NCBI GenBank assembly: GCA_002840765.1
Contig: PHCE01000028.1
Span: forward strand, 1 to 36,671
Reading direction: 5' to 3'
From: Betaproteobacteria bacterium HGW-Betaproteobacteria-7
GTDB taxonomy: Bacteria > Pseudomonadota > Gammaproteobacteria > Burkholderiales > Rhodocyclaceae
DNA: 36,671 nt
A program made the translations under genes and the position numbers. Below the pieces are notes generated by a model. The model saw nothing but the letters and a program-made list of their open reading frames with translations, was not told the origin of the DNA and searched no databases. Shown piece by piece: positions 28,764 to 36,671 of the stretch; position 1 is the stretch's first letter; every line of letters begins with the position of its first letter.

Positions 28764-30605
28764 ATGGAAGAATTCGTCGGCAAACTCTGGCACAACTGGG
28801 TCACCAAGGCGGCAGGCGGGTATTTCCCGGCGGCGGCGGTCAAACTGGCCGAGGTCGAGAAGACGGCCGGCATTCTGTTCCGCGCCTTCGGCGGCGACCC
28901 CGGCCTGAAGATTGGTTCTGCCGCGGCCGAGGCGCACGGCGCCCGCCGGCGCTGGCTGGATCGTCTGGCCGGCAGCAATGAAAAGCAGGCACTGGCTCGG
29001 CGCGATGCGGAAACCCTGCGCCTGCCGCCGGAAATCGCCGCCTTTCCTGATCCTGCGCTAAACCGCGACCTGTACCTGTGGCTGGCCGCCCAGGCCGCCT
29101 GCGACGTATCGCCCCGGCAGCCGTGGTTCATCCGCAACCAGCGCGCCAGCGCCGCCGCCCTCGCCCGCTTTCCCGGTCTGGCACCGCGCTACGAACGGCT
29201 GGTCGCCGCCCACCTGGCCGCCCGCATGGCACCGGAGCAACTGCAGCCGGACGAGGCGGCACAGGAAGCCGCCATCCGTCAGGCACTGTTGCAGCCCGGC
29301 TCGGCCGACGGCCTGCCGCCGCTGCACGCACGCAAGTCGCGCCCGCCGCAGCCGGTGCTGCTGTGGCTGATCGCCGCCGAGGAGAATGTGGCCGCCGGCC
29401 AGGTTGCCGACCCGAACGCCGATCTGCCGCCGGAGGGCGGCGCCCGGGCCGAGGCAACGCCGGATGCGCACAAGGCCGAGCAAGTCGCGCCGCCGGACAA
29501 CAAGAACCCGATGCTGGCCATGTTCCGCGCCGAAAGCGTGCCGACCTGGGCCGAGTACGTGCGCGTCAATCGCGCCTATGACGACGACGAAGACCCGAAC
29601 GCCAGGAACACCGCCCGCGACCTCGACAAGCTGTCATTGACCCGCGATGGCGAAGCCGCCGTGTCGCGCGTCCGCTTCGACCTCGACCTGCCGTCGGCGG
29701 CCGAGGACGATACGCCGATCGGCCCCGGCATCGCGCTGCCGGAATGGGACTATCGCAAGGGCCTAATGCTGGAGCGGCATTGCCTGGTGATTCCGATGAT
29801 CGCCCGCGACGCCGGCCGCCTGCCGCTGCCGCAGGACCTGGCGGCGACCGCCAAGAAGCTGCGCGGCCAGTTCGCCGCCCTGGCGCCGCAACGGCGCTGG
29901 CTGAAGGCGCAGCCGGACGGCTCCGAGCTCGATGTCGATTCCTGCGTGCGCAACCATGCCGACCGCGCTTCCGGCCATACGCCGGAAACCGGCGGCTATC
30001 TTTCCCAGGCGCGCTGCGAGCGCGATCTGGCCTGCCTGCTGCTGGCCGATTTGTCGATGTCCACCGACGCCTGGATTTCCGACAGCCACCGCATCGTCGA
30101 TGTGATCCGCGATTCGCTGCTGCTCTTTGCCGAGGCGCTGACCGCCACCGGCGACCGTTTCGGCATCTACGGCTTTTCTTCACTGCGCCGGCAGAACATC
30201 CGCTTCCATTTGCTCAAGGATTTCAACGGCGCCTACGACGCCGCCGCCCGCGCCCGCATCGTCGCCATCAAGCCCGGCTTCTACACCCGCATGGGTGCCG
30301 CCATCCGCCAGTCGGCCAGCATCCTCGCCGAGCAGCCGGCCGGCCGCCGACTGTTGCTGATCATCACCGACGGCAAGCCGAACGATCTCGATCTTTACGA
30401 TTCGCGCTACGGCATCGAGGACACCCGGATGGCCGTGCATGAGGCGCGGCGCATGGGCCTGACACCGTTCTGCGTCACCATCGACCGCGAGGCCGGCAGC
30501 TACCTGCCCTGGCTGTTCGGCCCGGCCGGTTTCTGCGTCATCCGTAAGCCGGAAGAACTGCCCCGCCGCCTGCCAATGCTCTACGCCCAATTGACGAGGG
30601 ACTAG
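28764..30605 (+). CDS. norD: NorD, VWA-domain NOR activation protein
   Basis: 613 aa, cytoplasmic partner of NorQ in activating NorB. The first 400 residues are Ala/Arg-rich and helical. The C-terminal von Willebrand A domain has the MIDAS motif ADLSMSTD (D429, S431, S433), TRMGAAIRQSASIL (MIDAS Thr region), and LLIITDGKPNDLDLYD (D536). The tail FCVTIDREAGSYLPWLFGPAGF is typical of NorD/CbbO. It starts 3 nt after the polyferredoxin stop, last gene of the operon. The next gene, a regulator, is 71 nt downstream in the same direction. Confidence 0.95.
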   Translation: MEEFVGKLWHNWVTKAAGGYFPAAAVKLAEVEKTAGILFRAFGGDPGLKIGSAAAEAHGARRRWLDRLAGSNEKQALARRDAETLRLPPEIAAFPDPALNRDLYLWLAAQAACDVSPRQPWFIRNQRASAAALARFPGLAPRYERLVAAHLAARMAPEQLQPDEAAQEAAIRQALLQPGSADGLPPLHARKSRPPQPVLLWLIAAEENVAAGQVADPNADLPPEGGARAEATPDAHKAEQVAPPDNKNPMLAMFRAESVPTWAEYVRVNRAYDDDEDPNARNTARDLDKLSLTRDGEAAVSRVRFDLDLPSAAEDDTPIGPGIALPEWDYRKGLMLERHCLVIPMIARDAGRLPLPQDLAATAKKLRGQFAALAPQRRWLKAQPDGSELDVDSCVRNHADRASGHTPETGGYLSQARCERDLACLLLADLSMSTDAWISDSHRIVDVIRDSLLLFAEALTATGDRFGIYGFSSLRRQNIRFHLLKDFNGAYDAAARARIVAIKPGFYTRMGAAIRQSASILAEQPAGRRLLLIITDGKPNDLDLYDSRYGIEDTRMAVHEARRMGLTPFCVTIDREAGSYLPWLFGPAGFCVIRKPEELPRRLPMLYAQLTRD

Positions 30606-30676
30606 TCCCGATGACGTATTGCTAGTGAACTACACCAATGGGAGCATGGATCGGGTTCCATCGAAGTGAGACCCCC

Positions 30677-31381
30677 ATGCAGTCACATCCCCCCATCAAT
30701 ATCGAAGCACTCCTCACGCACGTGCCGTTGTTCAACGGCCTGGCGCCCGAGGAAATCTCCCGCATCGCCCGGGCCACGCGGGAAATACATGCCAGCAAGG
30801 GCGACATCCTGTTCCACAAGAACGACCCCTGCAACGGCTTCCACCTGATTGTCTATGGCCAGGTCAAACTGGCCTTCACCTCGGCTCAGGGCACCGAAAA
30901 GGTAGTCGAGATCCTGATACAGGGTCAGAGCTTCGGCGAAGCGCTGATGTTCATGGAAAAGCCCTACATCGTGTTCGCCCAGGCGCTGACTGACTCGCTA
31001 CTGCTGCATGTTTCCAAGGCGGCGATCTTCGAGGAACTGCAACGCGACCACAATCTGTGTCGCAAGATGCTCGCCGGCATGGCCATGCGTCTGCACCAGT
31101 TGATGAACGACGTCGAATCCTATTCCCTGCATTCCGGCAAGCAGCGCATCATCGGCTACCTGCTGCGCGAACTGCCGGACGACGAGCCGGACAGCATCAA
31201 CGGCATCAACGTCACCATCACGCTGCCCACCAACAAGGGCGTCATCGCCTCGCGCCTGAACCTGACCCAGGAACATTTCTCGCGCATCCTGCACGAGCTG
31301 ATCGACCTCGGCCTGATCCTTGTCGAAGGCCGCAAGATCCATATCCCCAGCGTCGCCAAACTACGCATGCACGAAGGCTGA
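30677..31381 (+). CDS. Crp/Fnr-family regulator (Dnr/NnrR-like)
   Basis: 234 aa, with N-terminal cyclic-nucleotide-binding-type barrel (residues about 20-130: GDILFHKNDPCNGFHLIVYGQVKLAF in part), a long dimerisation helix, and a C-terminal winged HTH (NKGVIASRLNLTQEHFSRIL, about 187-206). Recognition residues E199, S202 and R203 match the FNR E-x2-S-R pattern that reads TTGAT-type half-sites. The N-terminal Cys cluster of FNR is absent, so an oxygen-sensing 4Fe-4S is unlikely; Dnr/NnrR-type NO sensing is the best guess given the nor context. Start at 30677 gives a standard length; the longer frame from 30638 adds 13 residues. Ended by a bidirectional terminator. Confidence 0.88.
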   Translation: MQSHPPINIEALLTHVPLFNGLAPEEISRIARATREIHASKGDILFHKNDPCNGFHLIVYGQVKLAFTSAQGTEKVVEILIQGQSFGEALMFMEKPYIVFAQALTDSLLLHVSKAAIFEELQRDHNLCRKMLAGMAMRLHQLMNDVESYSLHSGKQRIIGYLLRELPDDEPDSINGINVTITLPTNKGVIASRLNLTQEHFSRILHELIDLGLILVEGRKIHIPSVAKLRMHEG

Positions 31382-31402
31382 GCGGTACCGGCTTCAGACG
31401 TG

Positions 31403-31432
31403 AAAAGGGCGGGGATTTCCCCGCCCTTTTTT
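31403..31432. terminator. Bidirectional terminator between regulator and adhesin genes
   Basis: AAAAGGGCGGGG (31403-31414) and CCCCGCCCTTTT (31419-31430) form a perfect 12-bp stem with a 4-nt loop, flanked by A and T runs. It serves the plus-strand regulator (stop 31381) and the minus-strand adhesin (stop 31448). Confidence 0.93.
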
Positions 31433-31447
31433 GCTGCCGGCGAACGC

Positions 31448-34400
31448 TCAGTCGGTGATCAGCTTGCCGCTGTTGAGCAGATTCTGGATGATCGCCTGAT
31501 CCATCGACTGCCCGACCACAGGCGTAACGCCGGAGGTCAAATCAACTCCTTCCAGGACAATCTGTTGCGTTACCCCACCGGCGGTATCGGGGCGGACATT
31601 GATGATCGTGTTGCTACCCGACTTCTCGAAATCGAGATACTGGTCAATGGCGCTAGCCGTAGTTGCTGACCCGGAGAGCAAATCGCGCAAATCCAGGACA
31701 TCGCCACCGGCCGCTACCGACGCGGTATCGAACTGCTGGATCACGTCAACCGCAGGCAACTCAACAGATCCCTGATCGCTGAACGACCACCGGAAGACAT
31801 CCACCCCGCTGCCGCCGACCAAGGTGTCATTCCCGGCACCGCCAATCAAGATATCGTTGCCAGCCCCACCATCGATCATGTCATTGCCAATGCCACCGGT
31901 CAGCACGTTGCCATTGCTACCCCCCAGAATGCTATAGGCCTCACTGCCGTCACTATCCTGAGTGACGATAGTCATCGTCGGCACAAAGTTCGCCGGTAGG
32001 TGTGACGTAGCGGTTGACAACCAAAGCTGATCGGTAAAGCCCCCTGCAGTGTAGGCATTTTCCAGGAAGGCGGTATCCAGCATGAAGATGGCACTACCAT
32101 CCGAAGCAAACCCGGAAGAGGGTACGGCGGACAGGGAACCGGTATCCGTATCCAGGACATACAGCGCAGCGCCCGCCGGGAAGCCGCTGAGCGAAATAGC
32201 GCTGAAAGATTCGCTGCCATCAACGTCAAACAAGTTAGCGAACAGCTCAACCGGATAACTGTTGCCCTTCTGAGGTACGGGCGAGAACGACAGGTAGTCG
32301 ACCTGATAACCGTCCTTGTTGCCATAAAGCGCCCCATCGGTGATAACCATCGAGCGAATTTCACGGCTGACGGTAAAGTTCAGCAGGTCGCCACCATTGC
32401 TGAATGCATCGCCATCAATGGACGTCTGCAAGGAAACCTGGGTGACCGTGCCAACACTGCTGGCATCCAGACCAGAAATGGACCATGTTCCATTGGCGTT
32501 GATCACCGCTGTAGAGGAGAGGGTGCCCAATGTTCCCTCAATCGTCAGAATTACGGAGGCCGTAGTCGCACTGATGGTGCTCTTCCCGACCACCTGCAAG
32601 GTGCCGGCTAGCGCCACGGACGACAGATTCAGTCCGCTAGCATCCAGCGTGCTCGCAATACTGACGGTCTCGCCGTCCGAGTTTTTGACGTTCATCGAAA
32701 TGCCATGAACGCTCGCAGCATCCGTAAACTGGAAGGTAAGCGACTCGCCCGGATCAATCCGATTGTCACCCTTACCCTCGGACTGGACGCCAATACCTAG
32801 TCCATTATTTGAAACCAGCGTGCCACCGGAAGCGGTCACAGTGATTCCGTTGGGTGCGGTATAGGTGCTGCCACCAGAATTTGGCACCGTGAAGACATAG
32901 GACGCCCCGATCACAACTCCCGAACTACCAACAGCGTCCGCCACAGCAATGATGTCCAGCGTTGCGGAAGCGGTCGTCGACTGTGGATCGGATACGCCAT
33001 TAGTGGAACCGTTATCGACGATATCGTAGGTAAATGTGACGCCACTATCGTCATTCAATGCCGGGGTGAAGTTCCAAGTACCGTCGCCATTGTCTATCAG
33101 CGTGCCACTGCTGGCAGTAAGGTTCGCCACCCTCAACGCATCGTTCTCAATATCCGACGCGTTGGCCAGCAATTCGGCTGCAGTGATTATCCGAGTACCA
33201 TCCTCCAGCATTGCTACGAGCGTAACCGGCGTAGTCGTTGGCGCATCGTTGACATTTGCGACGACCACATTGAAGGTGTCCGTGACCGTGCCGCCGTTGC
33301 CATCATTGGCAAGCACATCGATCGACAGCGTGCCAACGTCACCGTTGAGGGGCGTCCCGCTGAAAGTACGCGTCACCGGATCGAAGCTCAGCCAGGCCGG
33401 CAGTGCCCCGCCACCCGCCAACTGCGCGCTGTAGCTCAAGGTATCGCCAACATCCACGTCAGCGAAGCTGTTGGCGGCAAACTGGTAATTGAACGCGGCG
33501 TCTTCGGTCGCGTTTTGGTCGGGAATCGGGTTGGCCACCGTCGGTGCGTCGTTGGTGTTGGCAACAACCACATTGAAGGTATCCGTCACCGTGCCGCCGT
33601 TGCCATCGTTGGCGATCACGTCGATCGACAGCGTGCCGACGTCACCATTGAGCGGCGTCCCGCTGAAAGTACGCGTCACCGGATCGAAGCTCAGCCAGGC
33701 CGGCAACGCTCCGCCACCCGCCAACTGCGCGCTGTAGCTCAAGGTATCGCCAACATCCTCATCAGCGAAGCTGTTAGCGGCAAACTGGTAATTGAACGCA
33801 GCGTCTTCGGTCGCATTTTGATTGGGGATCGGGTTGGCCACCGTCGGTGCATCGTTGGTATTGGCGACAACCACATTGAAGGTATCGGTCACCGTGCCGC
33901 CGTTGCCATCATTGGCAAGCACATCGATCGACAGCGTGCCGACGTCACCATTGAGGGGCGTCCCGCTGAAAGTACGCGTCACCGGATCGAAACTCAGCCA
34001 GGCCGGCAGTGCCCCGCCACCCGCCAACTGCGCGCTGTAGCTCAAGGTATCGCCAGCATCCACGTCAGCGAAGCTGTTAGCGGCAAACTGGTAATTGAAC
34101 GCGGCGTCTTCGGTCGCGTTTTGGTCGGGAATCGGGTTGGCCACCGTCGGTGCGTCGTTAACCGGGAGAACGGTAATGTTCAGCGGAAGCGCTACTTGTG
34201 CCGAATCGCCGTTGGCTGTCTCTGTTGCCGTGGCAATGACGTTCAACGGAATCGATCCATTGAAGTTGGCCGGAGGTGTCAGGGTAAGGTTGGCTAGATT
34301 CCAGCCGGTAATCGTGATGTCTGCTCCAGTTGCCAGCACGGTGTTGGTGCCATCGCTCAAGGTTGCGCCATTCGGAACACCCGACAGGGCAACTGCCAGA

Positions 34401-36671
34401 ATCTCGGAACCATCGATGTCAGCAAGAGCAGCCGCGACAGCCGGCAGGTTGACCGGATGATCTTCAAATCCAGTTGCCGGGGTCAGTTGAAGAACGATGT
34501 TATCGAGGACCGCGCCGACACTACTTGAGTCATTCGCCCGCAACTCGAGCTTGCCTGTCCCGGTGATTTCCGAGAGCAAGGTGAGGTTGTAAGGGGAGAG
34601 CGTTGTCGAACCGGGAGCAATCTCCGCTACCTTCTGCCCGTTCCATAAAACGCTGAACGAGCAATTCGCTGCAGATTGACCAGAGCGCAAAGCACTTTCA
34701 AACGAAAGCGAGTAAACCTCGCCAGCCTTGACCGCCATCGTGGTGTATAGGTTCGAAGCATCACCGGACCGCGCTTCCAGCTCGATTACTTGATTGGTAC
34801 TGCTACCGCCGAGGTAAACACTTGCGTCACCGATTTCCACAATGCCGCCCGCATTGTCCGTGCGCCAAACGCCTCCATTCAGCGAAGTGACCGCAACGTT
34901 GCTCCATCCAGCAACACCGCTCTCTTCGAGATTGGTTGAAACGGAATAGGCCTTGGGCGTCAAGGTCAGCGTCGGCGTATCGGCATCCGGCGTCACGTTC
35001 ACCATCAGTGTATTCGGTGTGGCATCAAACCCAGCGCCATCATTGACCGAGAAGGTGAAGCTGGCGTACCCAGTACCGCTGGCGTTGGCCACCGGCGTAA
35101 AGACCAGATTGCCCAGGTTGGCCGCCGCAACTACATCTCCCGCACTGACTGGCGAACCTGAGAGCATCAGCGTCCCGGCCGCCGGTAGACTGTCGATTCG
35201 CACGCTGGCGAAGGCATCGCCGTCAATGTCAGCGTAGCCGAAGTCAGCAGCGGCAAAGGTCTTGCTGCCGTCTTCAATGATCGTCACCGTGTTGTCAGTA
35301 CCGCTTGGCAGGTCATTGACTGGCGAAACGCTCAAGGTCAGTGTGCTGCTGGCACCGGTATTGGTGGTGTAGGTGATCACCGGCACCGGACCGTTGTAGT
35401 TCGGCGCGGCATTGAATCGATAATCGCCGGACGAAAAGATCGTGATATCGCCAACACCAGGAATGATCGCGTTGGCGCCCACCGAGTAGATTGAGCTGTT
35501 GATCTCAAAGCTGGCGATCCGCAACGTATCGTCAACATCGCTGTCATTGCTCAGCACATTCCCCCAGACAAAGGTGTCTTCATCGATGGTGACCGATTCC
35601 GGGTTCATGATGCTGGGATCATCAACCGGATTGACCGTGATGTTAGCGGTGGCTGTATCAAAGCCCCCGTTGCCATCCGTGATGGTGTAGCTGAACGACG
35701 CCGGGCCAGAATAATCCGCCGCCGGGGTGAACACGATGTTGCCACCGACGATGTTGACGCTGCCGTTAACCGCGCTCTGGGCGCTGACGAACATCAGGCT
35801 GTCGCCTTCAATATCGCTGTCGTTGCCGAGCAGCGTGGCCGGACTGATGACCAGCGGCTGGTCCTCGCTGGTGACCAGGCTGTCATTCACTGCATCAGGC
35901 TGGTCATTGACCGGCGAAACCGTCAGGGTCAGGGTGCTGCTGGCCCCGGCATTGGTGGTGTAAGTGATCACCGGTACCGGACCGTGGTAGTTCGTCTCCG
36001 GATTGAATCGATAATCACCGGACGAAAAGATCGTGATATCGCCAACACCAGGAATGATCGCGTTGGCGCCCACCGAATAGATTGCGCTGTTGATCTCAAA
36101 GCTGGCGACCCGCAACGTATCGTCAACGTCGCTGTCATTGCTCAGTACATTACCCCAGACAAAGGTGTCTTCATCGATGGTGACTGACTCCGGGCTCATG
36201 ACCGAGGGTTGATTCACATCGTTAACCGTGACCTGGACAGTGGCGCTCGAACTGCCACCACGGCCATCACTAATGGAGTAAGTAAAACTATCCATTCCGG
36301 AAAAACCGCTGTTGGGGGTGTAGATCGGGTTGCCAGTGATCGGATCGATCAGCACCACCCCATTGACTCCTTGGGTCACCGCGGCGACGGTCATTGCGTC
36401 ACCGTCCACATCGCTGTCATTGCCGCGTACGGCAATCGTCACGGGGCTGCCTTCATCGGTGACGGCCAGATCATTCGCCGCCACCGGGGCATCGTTGACC
36501 GGATTCACACCAATGCTTACGGTGCTGGTGGTGGTACCGCCGTTACCGTCGCTGACGGTGACCACGAAGCTATCACCGCCGTTGTAATTGGCGTTGGGGG
36601 TGTAAGTGAAGGTACCCGTGGCCGGATTTAGCACGACAGTGCCGTTGCCCGGGTTGCCGCTGACGACATAG
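31448..36671 (-). CDS. Giant type I-secreted RTX/cadherin-like adhesin, C-terminal 1740 aa
   Basis: The frame is open to the window edge (…YVVSGNPGNGTV), so the N-terminus is missing. From the N-terminal side: several cadherin-like/VCBS-type repeats (VNDxP, DEDTFVWGNVLSNDSDVDD, YTPN-Y-G-DSFVVTVSDGNGG), a pair of nearly identical 98-residue modules, a jelly-roll-like module (nt about 34460-34940: GWSNVAVTSLNGGVWRTDN, NLYTTMAVKAGEVYSLSFES), then three near-identical 101-residue CADG-type units, further modules, RTX nonapeptides (GGIGNDMIDGGAGNDILIGG, nt about 31795-31925) and the last ~130 residues as a T1SS C-terminal signal. Calcium-binding, biofilm/attachment adhesin is the family role. No T1SS transporter or LapG/LapD genes are in the window. 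Ends at a bidirectional terminator. Confidence 0.93.
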   Translation of the reverse strand, partial: YVVSGNPGNGTVVLNPATGTFTYTPNANYNGGDSFVVTVSDGNGGTTTSTVSIGVNPVNDAPVAANDLAVTDEGSPVTIAVRGNDSDVDGDAMTVAAVTQGVNGVVLIDPITGNPIYTPNSGFSGMDSFTYSISDGRGGSSSATVQVTVNDVNQPSVMSPESVTIDEDTFVWGNVLSNDSDVDDTLRVASFEINSAIYSVGANAIIPGVGDITIFSSGDYRFNPETNYHGPVPVITYTTNAGASSTLTLTVSPVNDQPDAVNDSLVTSEDQPLVISPATLLGNDSDIEGDSLMFVSAQSAVNGSVNIVGGNIVFTPAADYSGPASFSYTITDGNGGFDTATANITVNPVDDPSIMNPESVTIDEDTFVWGNVLSNDSDVDDTLRIASFEINSSIYSVGANAIIPGVGDITIFSSGDYRFNAAPNYNGPVPVITYTTNTGASSTLTLSVSPVNDLPSGTDNTVTIIEDGSKTFAAADFGYADIDGDAFASVRIDSLPAAGTLMLSGSPVSAGDVVAAANLGNLVFTPVANASGTGYASFTFSVNDGAGFDATPNTLMVNVTPDADTPTLTLTPKAYSVSTNLEESGVAGWSNVAVTSLNGGVWRTDNAGGIVEIGDASVYLGGSSTNQVIELEARSGDASNLYTTMAVKAGEVYSLSFESALRSGQSAANCSFSVLWNGQKVAEIAPGSTTLSPYNLTLLSEITGTGKLELRANDSSSVGAVLDNIVLQLTPATGFEDHPVNLPAVAAALADIDGSEILAVALSGVPNGATLSDGTNTVLATGADITITGWNLANLTLTPPANFNGSIPLNVIATATETANGDSAQVALPLNITVLPVNDAPTVANPIPDQNATEDAAFNYQFAANSFADVDAGDTLSYSAQLAGGGALPAWLSFDPVTRTFSGTPLNGDVGTLSIDVLANDGNGGTVTDTFNVVVANTNDAPTVANPIPNQNATEDAAFNYQFAANSFADEDVGDTLSYSAQLAGGGALPAWLSFDPVTRTFSGTPLNGDVGTLSIDVIANDGNGGTVTDTFNVVVANTNDAPTVANPIPDQNATEDAAFNYQFAANSFADVDVGDTLSYSAQLAGGGALPAWLSFDPVTRTFSGTPLNGDVGTLSIDVLANDGNGGTVTDTFNVVVANVNDAPTTTPVTLVAMLEDGTRIITAAELLANASDIENDALRVANLTASSGTLIDNGDGTWNFTPALNDDSGVTFTYDIVDNGSTNGVSDPQSTTASATLDIIAVADAVGSSGVVIGASYVFTVPNSGGSTYTAPNGITVTASGGTLVSNNGLGIGVQSEGKGDNRIDPGESLTFQFTDAASVHGISMNVKNSDGETVSIASTLDASGLNLSSVALAGTLQVVGKSTISATTASVILTIEGTLGTLSSTAVINANGTWSISGLDASSVGTVTQVSLQTSIDGDAFSNGGDLLNFTVSREIRSMVITDGALYGNKDGYQVDYLSFSPVPQKGNSYPVELFANLFDVDGSESFSAISLSGFPAGAALYVLDTDTGSLSAVPSSGFASDGSAIFMLDTAFLENAYTAGGFTDQLWLSTATSHLPANFVPTMTIVTQDSDGSEAYSILGGSNGNVLTGGIGNDMIDGGAGNDILIGGAGNDTLVGGSGVDVFRWSFSDQGSVELPAVDVIQQFDTASVAAGGDVLDLRDLLSGSATTASAIDQYLDFEKSGSNTIINVRPDTAGGVTQQIVLEGVDLTSGVTPVVGQSMDQAIIQNLLNSGKLITD
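33243..34151 (-). repeat. Three tandem 303-bp repeats in the adhesin gene
   Basis: Units begin at 33243, 33546 and 33849, each exactly 303 bp (101 codons), ending at 34151. Each encodes a putative Ig/CADG domain (NDAPTVANPIP, LPAWLSFDPVTRTFSGTPLN, DGNGGTVTDTFNVVVAN). Amino-acid differences are few (PDQ/PNQ, DVDAG/DEDVG/DVDVG, VLAND/VIAND), while scattered third-position changes separate the DNA copies. Confidence 0.95.
35311..36196 (-). repeat. Two near-identical ~295-bp modules 591 bp apart in the adhesin gene
   Basis: Segments 35311 to about 35605 and 35902 to about 36196 encode matching modules (PESVTIDEDTFVWGNVLSND, YSVGANAIIPGVGDITIFSS, PVPVITYTTN) with only a few substitutions. The offset of 591 bp is 197 codons, so a different ~100-residue module separates them, an A-B-A arrangement. 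Confidence 0.9.

Noticed and set aside
33243..34151. CRISPR-like array
   Set aside because: Repeats are 303-bp in-frame coding units without spacers; they belong to the adhesin.
33515..34297. 260-aa plus-strand frame with internal repeats
   Set aside because: Antisense to the tandem adhesin repeats; its periodicity simply mirrors the 303-bp units.

Overview
The window looks like chromosomal DNA of a GC-rich, denitrifying betaproteobacterium. Gene content (malate synthase A, c-type nitric oxide reductase with NorEFQD, bacteriohemerythrin, a haem-c chemoreceptor) and protein style suggest Rhodocyclales (Dechloromonas/Azonexus-like). This placement is inference; no rRNA or other decisive marker is present.

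Layout. 1-2118 (+): 3' part of malate synthase A (aceB) with a strong terminator, then miaA. 2115-7948 (-): an RND efflux pump (permease and adaptor, no outer-membrane factor in view), an RlpA-type DPBB protein and purM. 8054-9712 (-): a chemoreceptor with a periplasmic CxxCH haem-c motif. 10114-17104 (+): a packed housekeeping run of tyrS, hda, a HAD phosphatase, pcnB, folK, a small DMT-type membrane protein, panB and panC, then panD from its own promoter; several genes overlap by 4 nt. 17205-17720 (+): an unrecognised 171-aa protein whose promoter overlaps the panD terminator. 17765-19123 (-): a NYN-domain putative ribonuclease with an OST-HTH-like domain and a long low-complexity tail.

19297-31381 is a nitric oxide reductase locus in two blocks. 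Block one is norC-norB. Block two is norE-norF-norQ-(3-TM protein)-(CcoG-like polyferredoxin)-norD, followed by a Crp/Fnr-type regulator. Between them lies about 4.6 kb with a HipBA-type toxin-antitoxin pair, a DUF302 protein, a small membrane protein, speG and a bacteriohemerythrin, plus AT-rich intergenic DNA with several inverted repeats. Both nor blocks begin with a similar 14-bp FNR/NnrR-like half-palindrome (TTAGS-N4-ATCAA) at nearly the same distance from a -10-like hexamer. The regulator keeps the FNR-type E-x2-S-R recognition residues, so a self-contained NO-responsive regulon is plausible.

31448-36671 (-): the C-terminal 1740 residues of a giant repetitive type I-secreted adhesin, with cadherin-like repeats, three near-identical 101-residue units, RTX nonapeptides and a C-terminal secretion region. 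It runs off the window edge.

No rRNA, tRNA, CRISPR array or insertion sequence was recognised. The best candidates for something new are the CcoG-like polyferredoxin and 3-TM protein between norQ and norD, the shared promoter architecture of the split nor locus, the haem-c chemoreceptor with iterated sites upstream, and the NYN/OST-HTH protein.
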